Notes under the pieces: generated by a model
What the model saw: only the letters and a program-made list of their open reading frames with translations
Databases searched by the model: none
Told to the model about the DNA's origin: nothing
Position numbers and translations under genes: made by a program
In this document: positions 33,806-45,700 of the stretch, one piece after another
How the letters are laid out: each line of letters opens with the position of its first letter
How positions within the stretch are numbered: the stretch's first letter is position 1
NCBI GenBank assembly: GCA_903813345.2
Contig: CAIIXF020000557.1
Span: 1-62,015, forward strand
Reading direction: 5' to 3'
From: Owenia fusiformis
Taxonomy: Eukaryota > Annelida > Polychaeta > Sabellida > Oweniidae
DNA: 62,015 bases

Positions 33806-35838
33806 CTAGACATGTAAATTGAACAAGTTCAATTTAAGACTCCAGATTTCACATTTTTTTAAGCTGAGTCATCCAGAACTTGTAAGCTGAGTCATTCAGA
33901 ATAAGCTGAGTCAGCTAGAATATAGACATTTAGACAACTTTTAAGAAGGCTATCTTCGACTCTATTAGCTTAACATGGGGATATCATCATATCGACTTTT
34001 CGAGACTTCAAACCGCTATAACTATCTAACCAGAAGTTAGATCGAAATTTGGTTTAAAGATTCTGATTCCTGAGAAAATTCTACCCTTAATTCATAACTC
34101 ATACGTTAAATTTGGAGAACTTTTTATTTTGACCTACTTTTCAGACACCATATCTCAAAAGTGGGTCAAAATACTTTCTGACGGCAAAAGGCTAACGCTA
34201 TTAGCATACTCTTTGCTATCTGTATACCAAATTTCGAAGAATATTATTAAAGTGTAATGTAAGAATCGTAAAAATAAGGAAAAACTATAGATTTGACCTA
34301 AATTTTGACCTAGGCCTTTTAGTGTCCAAATTTTAATGCAAAGGGGGTTTTGAGATCTGCTTTCACTAAGTTGACTGTTTCCAGGCTGTATCTCGTGTTT
34401 TTACAATTCATAATTTTCTTCAGCCCCATTGACATAACATGGGATACCAAAATAGCGATTTTTGAGATTTCAAAACGCCATAACTTCGGATCGAAATTTG
34501 GTTTGCAGATTCGGATTCCTGAGAAAATTCTACCCTCAGTTCACAAGTCATGCGTTGAATTTGGAGAACTTTTTGTGTTGACCTACTTTCCGGACGCCAT
34601 ATCTCAAAAGTGGGTCAAAATACTTTCTGACGGCAAAAGGCTAACACTATTAGCACACTCTTTGCTACCTGTATACAAAATTTTGAAGCAAATTATTAAA
34701 GTGTAGTGTCAGAATCGTAAAAATAAGGAAAAACTATGAATTTGACCTAGATTTTGACCTAGGCATTTTGGTGTTCAAATTTTGAAGCTATGTAGCTTTT
34801 GAGGTCCCCTTCTTTAATAATAGTTCATTATGTTGAGCTTTACCCAGTCTATATCTTGTATTTTACACTTCAAAAAAGTCTTTTTTCCCATTGACTTAAC
34901 ATGGTGCACCAATTTGAGCGATTTTTGAGATTTCAAAATGCTTTAATTTCCGAACCGGCAGTCGGATCGAAATTTAGTTTGCAGATTCAGATTCCTGAGA
35001 AAATTCTACTCTTATTTCATAGCTCATATGTTAAATTTGGAGAACTTTTTATTTTGACCTACATTTCGGACACCATATCTCAAAAGTGGGTCAAAATACT
35101 TTCTGACGGCAAAAGGCTAACACTATTAGCACACTCTTTGCTACCTGTTTACAAAATTTTGAAGCAAATTATTAAAGTGTAGTGTCAGAATCGTAAAAAT
35201 GAGGAAAAACTATGAATTTGACCTAGATTTTGACCTAGGCATTTTGGTGTCCAAATTTTGAAGCTATGTAGCTTTTGAGGTCCCCTTCTTTTCTAGGCAT
35301 TCATTATGTTAAGCTGTACTCAGTCTATATCCATGTATTTTACACTTCGAAAAAGTCTTTTTTCCCATTGGCTTAACATGGGCACCAAATTTAGCGATTT
35401 TTGAGATTTCAAAACGCAATAACTTCCGAACCGGAAGTCGGATCGAAATTTTGTTTGCAGATTCGGATTCCTGAGATAATTCTACACTTATATGATGATT
35501 CACACGTTGAATTTGGAGAACTTTTTATGTTCTGACCTACTTTTCGGACACCATATCTCAAAATCGGTAAGAGTAATCAAAAAACGGTTTGCCATTCTTA
35601 ATAAGCTTTTTCTAAGGAACATGATGAAAAAAACCCGGAGTGAAAATACCGAAGGACGACTGAGAAAACTTGTAAAATAGTGAAAAACCACGATTTGACC
35701 TAGTTCTTGACCTTTGACCTAGATAAAAAGTTGACCTAATTTCCCAGAAACTAGGCCTCATTACCTAGTTGACTGTGTTAGCAGATTTAAGTAAGTCCTT
35801 CTAGTTACCGAGAAAACGTGACAAGAGAGAAAGAATAA
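33806..35838 (-). mobile_element. Hairpin-CTAG element C (same family as F1-F4, opposite orientation)
   Basis: The minus-strand 3' end has box aatctggagtct (33848-33837), hairpin (33835-33816) and CTAG (33809-33806), identical to F1-F3. Three TGACTCAGC motifs lie just inside (as GCTGAGTCA at about 33862-33915). Modules follow, then an AGGTCA block with a perfect DR1 (TGACCTTTGACCT at 35708-35720). The head abuts another CTAG at 35839. The open frames ending ...KILKQIIKV at 34706 and 35182 are repeats of the same module DNA, not genes. A matching 5' box (agactccagatt) occurs at the palindrome 35959-35985, so the element may really extend to 35985. Confidence 0.65.
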
Positions 35839-35958
35839 CTAGATACTGAACCTAAATAGACTGTATTATGATCTTTACTGGATACCTTATAGTTATTGAA
35901 AAAACTCTTAAAGAAAAATAATAAGAAGAAGAAGAAGAAGAATACTGGCAAAAACAAT
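35839..35958 (-). other. Short tail between element C and the terminal palindrome
   Basis: On the minus strand this runs from attgtttttgccagta through (TTC)n to a CTAG at 35842-35839. It has the T-rich head and the CTAG end of the other elements but no body. It is either a minimal deleted element or the true 5' part of element C. Confidence 0.4.
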
Positions 35959-35985
35959 AGACTCCAGATTTTCAATCTGGAGTCT
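35959..35985. repeat. Perfect 12-bp-arm palindrome at the satellite edge
   Basis: The arms agactccagatt (35959-35970) and aatctggagtct (35974-35985) are separated by ttc. The right arm equals the subterminal box found before every hairpin in F1-F4 and C; the left arm is its complement, as expected for the matching 5' terminal box. The satellite starts two bases later. Confidence 0.85.
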
Positions 35986-36532
35986 AATAATAGGATTTGG
36001 CCATACGCGTATAGAGGGAAATGGCTCTAGGGACGCTTTGAGGGCCTATAATGGTCGATTAAAGGACAGGGAATCTAGGGAGGTAGTTGGGGAGAATGTC
36101 TGGCTCGTGCTTCGCGGATCCGTCGAGGTCAAAAAATAGTCCTTCAAAAAATAGGCCTTCCAGACGTCTATATAGAGCTTTCGACGTAGATTCGAGCAGC
36201 GTACGCGTCGTTCTACATTCCGCAATCGTTAGTTTGAGGAAGGGAATCGTTGTTTACGAAATGCTCTAGTCATCGTTCGGGCCTATTTTCTTTCAAATGT
36301 CTGTTGTTCGCAGAGATACGTATACCAAGTGTATTCGTGCCGTCTAGATATACGGCAACGGTGGCCCGTACGCGAACTTCAAACGCGTATATCTCGATAA
36401 CTAATGGTCGGATTTCAATTTGGTTCACTGTTTTTTTAATGCTCGGAAAACTGTCTTTCCGACCAGCTAGTTTTCCTCCGATTCTGACTTCTTAAGGAGG
36501 CTCGAGAGGCCGAAATAGCGGAAATGCAGATT

Positions 36533-36580
36533 TCGACCTAGATTTCGACCTTTGACCCAGATAAGGATTTGACCTAATTT
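36533..36580 (-). promoter_or_regulatory. DR1-like nuclear-receptor motif in the satellite unit (representative copy)
   Basis: The minus strand reads AGGTCA, then GGGTCAAAGGTCG (36558-36546), then AGGTCG. Two hexamers spaced by one base resemble the DR1 element bound by RXR, HNF4 and COUP-TF family receptors, with one mismatch in each half. It recurs once per unit. Binding is inferred from the motif only. Confidence 0.4.
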
Positions 36581-36666
36581 CCGAGCAACTACGCCTAGCC
36601 CCCTAACAACGTGCATGAGTAGATTTATCCAAATATCTCTCGTTGATGAGAACGTGTGGTTAGAAA

Positions 36667-36700
36667 GATTTTTGCTTTTGCACATACAAAAGCAAAAATC
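36667..36700. repeat. Unit-junction hairpin of the satellite (representative copy)
   Basis: Arms gatttttgcttttg (36667-36680) and caaaagcaaaaatc (36687-36700) are perfectly complementary over 14 bp around a 6-base loop, cacata. The next unit starts at the very next base. The same hairpin ends every complete unit, apart from one-base T-run changes in a few (for example near 40953 and 50945). On the minus strand it is the 3' end of each unit. Confidence 0.9.
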
Positions 36701-39700
36701 ATAATAGGATTTGGCCATACGCGTATAGAGGGAAATGGCTCTAGGGACGCTTTGAGGGCCTATAATGGTCGATTAAAGGACAGGGAATCTAGGGAGGTAG
36801 TTGGGGAGAATGTCTGGCTCGTGCTTCGCGGATCCGTCGAGGTCAAAAAATAGTCCTTCAAAAAATAGGCCTTCCAGACGTCTATATAGAGCTTTCGACG
36901 TAGATTCGAGCAGCGTACGCGTCGTTCTACATTCCGCAATCGTTAGTTTGAGGAAGGGAATCGTTGTTTACGAAATGCTCTAGTCATCGTTCGGGCCTAT
37001 TTTCTTTCAAATGTCTGTTGTTCGCAGAGATACGTATACCAAGTGTATTCGTGCCGTCTAGATATACGGCAACGGTGGCCCGTACGCGAACTTCAAACGC
37101 GTATATCTCGATAACTAATGGTCGGATTTCAATTTGGTTCACTGTTTTTTTAATGCTCGGAAAACTGTCTTTCCGACCAGCTAGTTTTCCTCCGATTCTG
37201 ACTTCTTAAGGAGGCTCGAGAGGCCGAAATAGCGGAAATGCAGATTTCGACCTAGATTTCGACCTTTGACCCAGATAAGGATTTGACCTAATTTCCGAGC
37301 AACTACGCCTAGCCCCCTAACAACGTGCATGAGTAGATTTATCCAAATATCTCTCGTTGATGAGAACGTGTGGTTAGAAAGATTTTTGCTTTTGCACATA
37401 CAAAAGCAAAAATCATAATAGGATTTGGCCATACGCGTATAGAGGGAAATGGCTCTAGGGACGCTTTGAGGGCCTATAATGGTCGATTAAAGGACAGGGA
37501 ATCTAGGGAGGTAGTTGGGGAGAATGTCTGGCTCGTGCTTCGCGGATCCGTCGAGGTCAAAAAATAGTCCTTCAAAAAATAGGCCTTCCAGACGTCTATA
37601 TAGAGCTTTCGACGTAGATTCGAGCAGCGTACGCGTCGTTCTACATTCCGCAATCGTTAGTTTGAGGAAGGGAATCGTTGTTTACGAAATGCTCTAGTCA
37701 TCGTTCGGGCCTATTTTCTTTCAAATGTCTGTTGTTCGCAGAGATACGTATACCAAGTGTATTCGTGCCGTCTAGATATACGGCAACGGTGGCCCGTACG
37801 CGAACTTCAAACGCGTATATCTCGATAACTAATGGTCGGATTTCAATTTGGTTCACTGTTTTTTTAATGCTCGGAAAACTGTCTTTCCGACCAGCTAGTT
37901 TTCCTCCGATTCTGACTTCTTAAGGAGGCTCGAGAGGCCGAAATAGCGGAAATGCAGATTTCGACCTAGATTTCGACCTTTGACCCAGATAAGGATTTGA
38001 CCTAATTTCCGAGCAACTACGCCTAGCCCCCTAACAACGTGCATGAGTAGATTTATCCAAATATCTCTCGTTGATGAGAACGTGTGGTTAGAAAGATTTT
38101 TGCTTTTGCACATACAAAAGCAAAAATCATAATAGGATTTGGCCATACGCGTATAGAGGGAAATGGCTCTAGGGACGCTTTGAGGGCCTATAATGGTCGA
38201 TTAAAGGACAGGGAATCTAGGGAGGTAGTTGGGGAGAATGTCTGGCTCGTGCTTCGCGGATCCGTCGAGGTCAAAAAATAGTCCTTCAAAAAATAGGCCT
38301 TCCAGACGTCTATATAGAGCTTTCGACGTAGATTCGAGCAGCGTACGCGTCGTTCTACATTCCGCAATCGTTAGTTTGAGGAAGGGAATCGTTGTTTACG
38401 AAATGCTCTAGTCATCGTTCGGGCCTATTTTCTTTCAAATGTCTGTTGTTCGCAGAGATACGTATACCAAGTGTATTCGTGCCGTCTAGATATACGGCAA
38501 CGGTGGCCCGTACGCGAACTTCAAACGCGTATATCTCGATAACTAATGGTCGGATTTCAATTTGGTTCACTGTTTTTTTAATGCTCGGAAAACTGTCTTT
38601 CCGACCAGCTAGTTTTCCTCCGATTCTGACTTCTTAAGGAGGCTCGAGAGGCCGAAATAGCGGAAATGCAGATTTCGACCTAGATTTCGACCTTTGACCC
38701 AGATAAGGATTTGACCTAATTTCCGAGCAACTACGCCTAGCCCCCTAACAACGTGCATGAGTAGATTTATCCAAATATCTCTCGTTGATGAGAACGTGTG
38801 GTTAGAAAGATTTTTGCTTTTGCACATACAAAAGCAAAAATCATAATAGGATTTGGCCATACGCGTATAGAGGGAAATGGCTCTAGGGACGCTTTGAGGG
38901 CCTATAATGGTCGATTAAAGGACAGGGAATCTAGGGAGGTAGTTGGGGAGAATGTCTGGCTCGTGCTTCGCGGATCCGTCGAGGTCAAAAAATAGTCCTT
39001 CAAAAAATAGGCCTTCCAGACGTCTATATAGAGCTTTCGACGTAGATTCGAGCAGCGTACGCGTCGTTCTACATTCCGCAATCGTTAGTTTGAGGAAGGG
39101 AATCGTTGTTTACGAAATGCTCTAGTCATCGTTCGGGCCTATTTTCTTTCAAATGTCTGTTGTTCGCAGAGATACGTATACCAAGTGTATTCGTGCCGTC
39201 TAGATATACGGCAACGGTGGCCCGTACGCGAACTTCAAACGCGTATATCTCGATAACTAATGGTCGGATTTCAATTTGGTTCACTGTTTTTTTAATGCTC
39301 GGAAAACTGTCTTTCCGACCAGCTAGTTTTCCTCCGATTCTGACTTCTTAAGGAGGCTCGAGAGGCCGAAATAGCGGAAATGCAGATTTCGACCTAGATT
39401 TCGACCTTTGACCCAGATAAGGATTTGACCTAATTTCCGAGCAACTACGCCTAGCCCCCTAACAACGTGCATGAGTAGATTTATCCAAATATCTCTCGTT
39501 GATGAGAACGTGTGGTTAGAAAGATTTTTGCTTTTGCACATACAAAAGCAAAAATCATAATAGGATTTGGCCATACGCGTATAGAGGGAAATGGCTCTAG
39601 GGACGCTTTGAGGGCCTATAATGGTCGATTAAAGGACAGGGAATCTAGGGAGGTAGTTGGGGAGAATGTCTGGCTCGTGCTTCGCGGATCCGTCGAGGTC

Positions 39701-42700
39701 AAAAAATAGTCCTTCAAAAAATAGGCCTTCCAGACGTCTATATAGAGCTTTCGACGTAGATTCGAGCAGCGTACGCGTCGTTCTACATTCCGCAATCGTT
39801 AGTTTGAGGAAGGGAATCGTTGTTTACGAAATGCTCTAGTCATCGTTCGGGCCTATTTTCTTTCAAATGTCTGTTGTTCGCAGAGATACGTATACCAAGT
39901 GTATTCGTGCCGTCTAGATATACGGCAACGGTGGCCCGTACGCGAACTTCAAACGCGTATATCTCGATAACTAATGGTCGGATTTCAATTTGGTTCACTG
40001 TTTTTTTAATGCTCGGAAAACTGTCTTTCCGACCAGCTAGTTTTCCTCCGATTCTGACTTCTTAAGGAGGCTCGAGAGGCCGAAATAGCGGAAATGCAGA
40101 TTTCGACCTAGATTTCGACCTTTGACCCAGATAAGGATTTGACCTAATTTCCGAGCAACTACGCCTAGCCCCCTAACAACGTGCATGAGTAGATTTATCC
40201 AAATATCTCTCGTTGATGAGAACGTGTGGTTAGAAAGATTTTTGCTTTTGCACATACAAAAGCAAAAATCATAATAGGATTTGGCCATACGCGTATAGAG
40301 GGAAATGGCTCTAGGGACGCTTTGAGGGCCTATAATGGTCGATTAAAGGACAGGGAATCTAGGGAGGTAGTTGGGGAGAATGTCTGGCTCGTGCTTCGCG
40401 GATCCGTCGAGGTCAAAAAATAGTCCTTCAAAAAATAGGCCTTCCAGACGTCTATATAGAGCTTTCGACGTAGATTCGAGCAGCGTACGCGTCGTTCTAC
40501 ATTCCGCAATCGTTAGTTTGAGGAAGGGAATCGTTGTTTACGAAATGCTCTAGTCATCGTTCGGGCCTATTTTCTTTCAAATGTCTGTTGTTCGCAGAGA
40601 TACGTATACCAAGTGTATTCGTGCCGTCTAGATATACGGCAACGGTGGCCCGTACGCGAACTTCAAACGCGTATATCTCGATAACTAATGGTCGGATTTC
40701 AATTTGGTTCACTGTTTTTTTAATGCTCGGAAAACTGTCTTTCCGACCAGCTAGTTTTCCTCCGATTCTGACTTCTTAAGGAGGCTCGAGAGGCCGAAAT
40801 AGCGGAAATGCAGATTTCGACCTAGATTTCGACCTTTGACCCAGATAAGGATTTGACCTAATTTCCGAGCAACTACGCCTAGCCCCCTAACAACGTGCAT
40901 GAGTAGATTTATCCAAATATCTCTCGTTGATGAGAACGTGTGGTTAGAAAGATTTTGCTTTTGCACATACAAAAGCAAAAATCATAATAGGATTTGGCCA
41001 TACGCGTATAGAGGGAAATGGCTCTAGGGACGCTTTGAGGGCCTATAATGGTCGATTAAAGGACAGGGAATCTAGGGAGGTAGTTGGGGAGAATGTCTGG
41101 CTCGTGCTTCGCGGATCCGTCGAGGTCAAAAAATAGTCCTTCAAAAAATAGGCCTTCCAGACGTCTATATAGAGCTTTCGACGTAGATTCGAGCAGCGTA
41201 CGCGTCGTTCTACATTCCGCAATCGTTAGTTTGAGGAAGGGAATCGTTGTTTACGAAATGCTCTAGTCATCGTTCGGGCCTATTTTCTTTCAAATGTCTG
41301 TTGTTCGCAGAGATACGTATACCAAGTGTATTCGTGCCGTCTAGATATACGGCAACGGTGGCCCGTACGCGAACTTCAAACGCGTATATCTCGATAACTA
41401 ATGGTCGGATTTCAATTTGGTTCACTGTTTTTTTAATGCTCGGAAAACTGTCTTTCCGACCAGCTAGTTTTCCTCCGATTCTGACTTCTTAAGGAGGCTC
41501 GAGAGGCCGAAATAGCGGAAATGCAGATTTCGACCTAGATTTCGACCTTTGACCCAGATAAGGATTTGACCTAATTTCCGAGCAACTACGCCTAGCCCCC
41601 TAACAACGTGCATGAGTAGATTTATCCAAATATCTCTCGTTGATGAGAACGTGTGGTTAGAAAGATTTTTGCTTTTGCACATACAAAAGCAAAAATCATA
41701 ATAGGATTTGGCCATACGCGTATAGAGGGAAATGGCTCTAGGGACGCTTTGAGGGCCTATAATGGTCGATTAAAGGACAGGGAATCTAGGGAGGTAGTTG
41801 GGGAGAATGTCTGGCTCGTGCTTCGCGGATCCGTCGAGGTCAAAAAATAGTCCTTCAAAAAATAGGCCTTCCAGACGTCTATATAGAGCTTTCGACGTAG
41901 ATTCGAGCAGCGTACGCGTCGTTCTACATTCCGCAATCGTTAGTTTGAGGAAGGGAATCGTTGTTTACGAAATGCTCTAGTCATCGTTCGGGCCTATTTT
42001 CTTTCAAATGTCTGTTGTTCGCAGAGATACGTATACCAAGTGTATTCGTGCCGTCTAGATATACGGCAACGGTGGCCCGTACGCGAACTTCAAACGCGTA
42101 TATCTCGATAACTAATGGTCGGATTTCAATTTGGTTCACTGTTTTTTTAATGCTCGGAAAACTGTCTTTCCGACCAGCTAGTTTTCCTCCGATTCTGACT
42201 TCTTAAGGAGGCTCGAGAGGCCGAAATAGCGGAAATGCAGATTTCGACCTAGATTTCGACCTTTGACCCAGATAAGGATTTGACCTAATTTCCGAGCAAC
42301 TACGCCTAGCCCCCTAACAACGTGCATGAGTAGATTTATCCAAATATCTCTCGTTGATGAGAACGTGTGGTTAGAAAGATTTTTGCTTTTGCACATACAA
42401 AAGCAAAAATCATAATAGGATTTGGCCATACGCGTATAGAGGGAAATGGCTCTAGGGACGCTTTGAGGGCCTATAATGGTCGATTAAAGGACAGGGAATC
42501 TAGGGAGGTAGTTGGGGAGAATGTCTGGCTCGTGCTTCGCGGATCCGTCGAGGTCAAAAAATAGTCCTTCAAAAAATAGGCCTTCCAGACGTCTATATAG
42601 AGCTTTCGACGTAGATTCGAGCAGCGTACGCGTCGTTCTACATTCCGCAATCGTTAGTTTGAGGAAGGGAATCGTTGTTTACGAAATGCTCTAGTCATCG

Positions 42701-45700
42701 TTCGGGCCTATTTTCTTTCAAATGTCTGTTGTTCGCAGAGATACGTATACCAAGTGTATTCGTGCCGTCTAGATATACGGCAACGGTGGCCCGTACGCGA
42801 ACTTCAAACGCGTATATCTCGATAACTAATGGTCGGATTTCAATTTGGTTCACTGTTTTTTTAATGCTCGGAAAACTGTCTTTCCGACCAGCTAGTTTTC
42901 CTCCGATTCTGACTTCTTAAGGAGGCTCGAGAGGCCGAAATAGCGGAAATGCAGATTTCGACCTAGATTTCGACCTTTGACCCAGATAAGGATTTGACCT
43001 AATTTCCGAGCAACTACGCCTAGCCCCCTAACAACGTGCATGAGTAGATTTATCCAAATATCTCTCGTTGATGAGAACGTGTGGTTAGAAAGATTTTTGC
43101 TTTTGCACATACAAAAGCAAAAATCATAATAGGATTTGGCCATACGCGTATAGAGGGAAATGGCTCTAGGGACGCTTTGAGGGCCTATAATGGTCGATTA
43201 AAGGACAGGGAATCTAGGGAGGTAGTTGGGGAGAATGTCTGGCTCGTGCTTCGCGGATCCGTCGAGGTCAAAAATAGTCCTTCAAAAAATAGGCCTTCCA
43301 GACGTCTATATAGAGCTTTCGACGTAGATTCGAGCAGCGTACGCGTCGTTCTACATTCCGCAATCGTTAGTTTGAGGAAGGGAATCGTTGTTTACGAAAT
43401 GCTCTAGTCATCGTTCGGGCCTATTTTCTTTCAAATGTCTGTTGTTCGCAGAGATACGTATACCAAGTGTATTCGTGCCGTCTAGATATACGGCAACGGT
43501 GGCCCGTACGCGAACTTCAAACGCGTATATCTCGATAACTAATGGTCGGATTTCAATTTGGTTCACTGTTTTTTTAATGCTCGGAAAACTGTCTTTCCGA
43601 CCAGCTAGTTTTCCTCCGATTCTGACTTCTTAAGGAGGCTCGAGAGGCCGAAATAGCGGAAATGCAGATTTCGACCTAGATTTCGACCTTTGACCCAGAT
43701 AAGGATTTGACCTAATTTCCGAGCAACTACGCCTAGCCCCCTAACAACGTGCATGAGTAGATTTATCCAAATATCTCTCGTTGATGAGAACGTGTGGTTA
43801 GAAAGATTTTTGCTTTTGCACATACAAAAGCAAAAATCATAATAGGATTTGGCCATACGCGTATAGAGGGAAATGGCTCTAGGGACGCTTTGAGGGCCTA
43901 TAATGGTCGATTAAAGGACAGGGAATCTAGGGAGGTAGTTGGGGAGAATGTCTGGCTCGTGCTTCGCGGATCCGTCGAGGTCAAAAAATAGTCCTTCAAA
44001 AAATAGGCCTTCCAGACGTCTATATAGAGCTTTCGACGTAGATTCGAGCAGCGTACGCGTCGTTCTACATTCCGCAATCGTTAGTTTGAGGAAGGGAATC
44101 GTTGTTTACGAAATGCTCTAGTCATCGTTCGGGCCTATTTTCTTTCAAATGTCTGTTGTTCGCAGAGATACGTATACCAAGTGTATTCGTGCCGTCTAGA
44201 TATACGGCAACGGTGGCCCGTACGCGAACTTCAAACGCGTATATCTCGATAACTAATGGTCGGATTTCAATTTGGTTCACTGTTTTTTTAATGCTCGGAA
44301 AACTGTCTTTCCGACCAGCTAGTTTTCCTCCGATTCTGACTTCTTAAGGAGGCTCGAGAGGCCGAAATAGCGGAAATGCAGATTTCGACCTAGATTTCGA
44401 CCTTTGACCCAGATAAGGATTTGACCTAATTTCCGAGCAACTACGCCTAGCCCCCTAACAACGTGCATGAGTAGATTTATCCAAATATCTCTCGTTGATG
44501 AGAACGTGTGGTTAGAAAGATTTTTGCTTTTGCACATACAAAAGCAAAAATCATAATAGGATTTGGCCATACGCGTATAGAGGGAAATGGCTCTAGGGAC
44601 GCTTTGAGGGCCTATAATGGTCGATTAAAGGACAGGGAATCTAGGGAGGTAGTTGGGGAGAATGTCTGGCTCGTGCTTCGCGGATCCGTCGAGGTCAAAA
44701 AATAGTCCTTCAAAAAATAGGCCTTCCAGACGTCTATATAGAGCTTTCGACGTAGATTCGAGCAGCGTACGCGTCGTTCTACATTCCGCAATCGTTAGTT
44801 TGAGGAAGGGAATCGTTGTTTACGAAATGCTCTAGTCATCGTTCGGGCCTATTTTCTTTCAAATGTCTGTTGTTCGCAGAGATACGTATACCAAGTGTAT
44901 TCGTGCCGTCTAGATATACGGCAACGGTGGCCCGTACGCGAACTTCAAACGCGTATATCTCGATAACTAATGGTCGGATTTCAATTTGGTTCACTGTTTT
45001 TTTAATGCTCGGAAAACTGTCTTTCCGACCAGCTAGTTTTCCTCCGATTCTGACTTCTTAAGGAGGCTCGAGAGGCCGAAATAGCGGAAATGCAGATTTC
45101 GACCTAGATTTCGACCTTTGACCCAGATAAGGATTTGACCTAATTTCCGAGCAACTACGCCTAGCCCCCTAACAACGTGCATGAGTAGATTTATCCAAAT
45201 ATCTCTCGTTGATGAGAACGTGTGGTTAGAAAGATTTTTGCTTTTGCACATACAAAAGCAAAAATCATAATAGGATTTGGCCATACGCGTATAGAGGGAA
45301 ATGGCTCTAGGGACGCTTTGAGGGCCTATAATGGTCGATTAAAGGACAGGGAATCTAGGGAGGTAGTTGGGGAGAATGTCTGGCTCGTGCTTCGCGGATC
45401 CGTCGAGGTCAAAAAATAGTCCTTCAAAAAATAGGCCTTCCAGACGTCTATATAGAGCTTTCGACGTAGATTCGAGCAGCGTACGCGTCGTTCTACATTC
45501 CGCAATCGTTAGTTTGAGGAAGGGAATCGTTGTTTACGAAATGCTCTAGTCATCGTTCGGGCCTATTTTCTTTCAAATGTCTGTTGTTCGCAGAGATACG
45601 TATACCAAGTGTATTCGTGCCGTCTAGATATACGGCAACGGTGGCCCGTACGCGAACTTCAAACGCGTATATCTCGATAACTAATGGTCGGATTTCAATT

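Noticed and set aside
34350-35182. Protein family suggested by the repeated ending SQKWVKILSDGKRLTLLAHS in several open frames
   Set aside because: The same peptide arises from near-identical non-coding modules in both chains. The frames are short, start at different places and carry no domain. DNA similarity explains the conservation.
20345-35838. Autonomous Helitron with Rep/helicase
   Set aside because: No HUH-type Rep motif or helicase motifs could be read in any frame; all the hairpin-CTAG elements here are non-coding.
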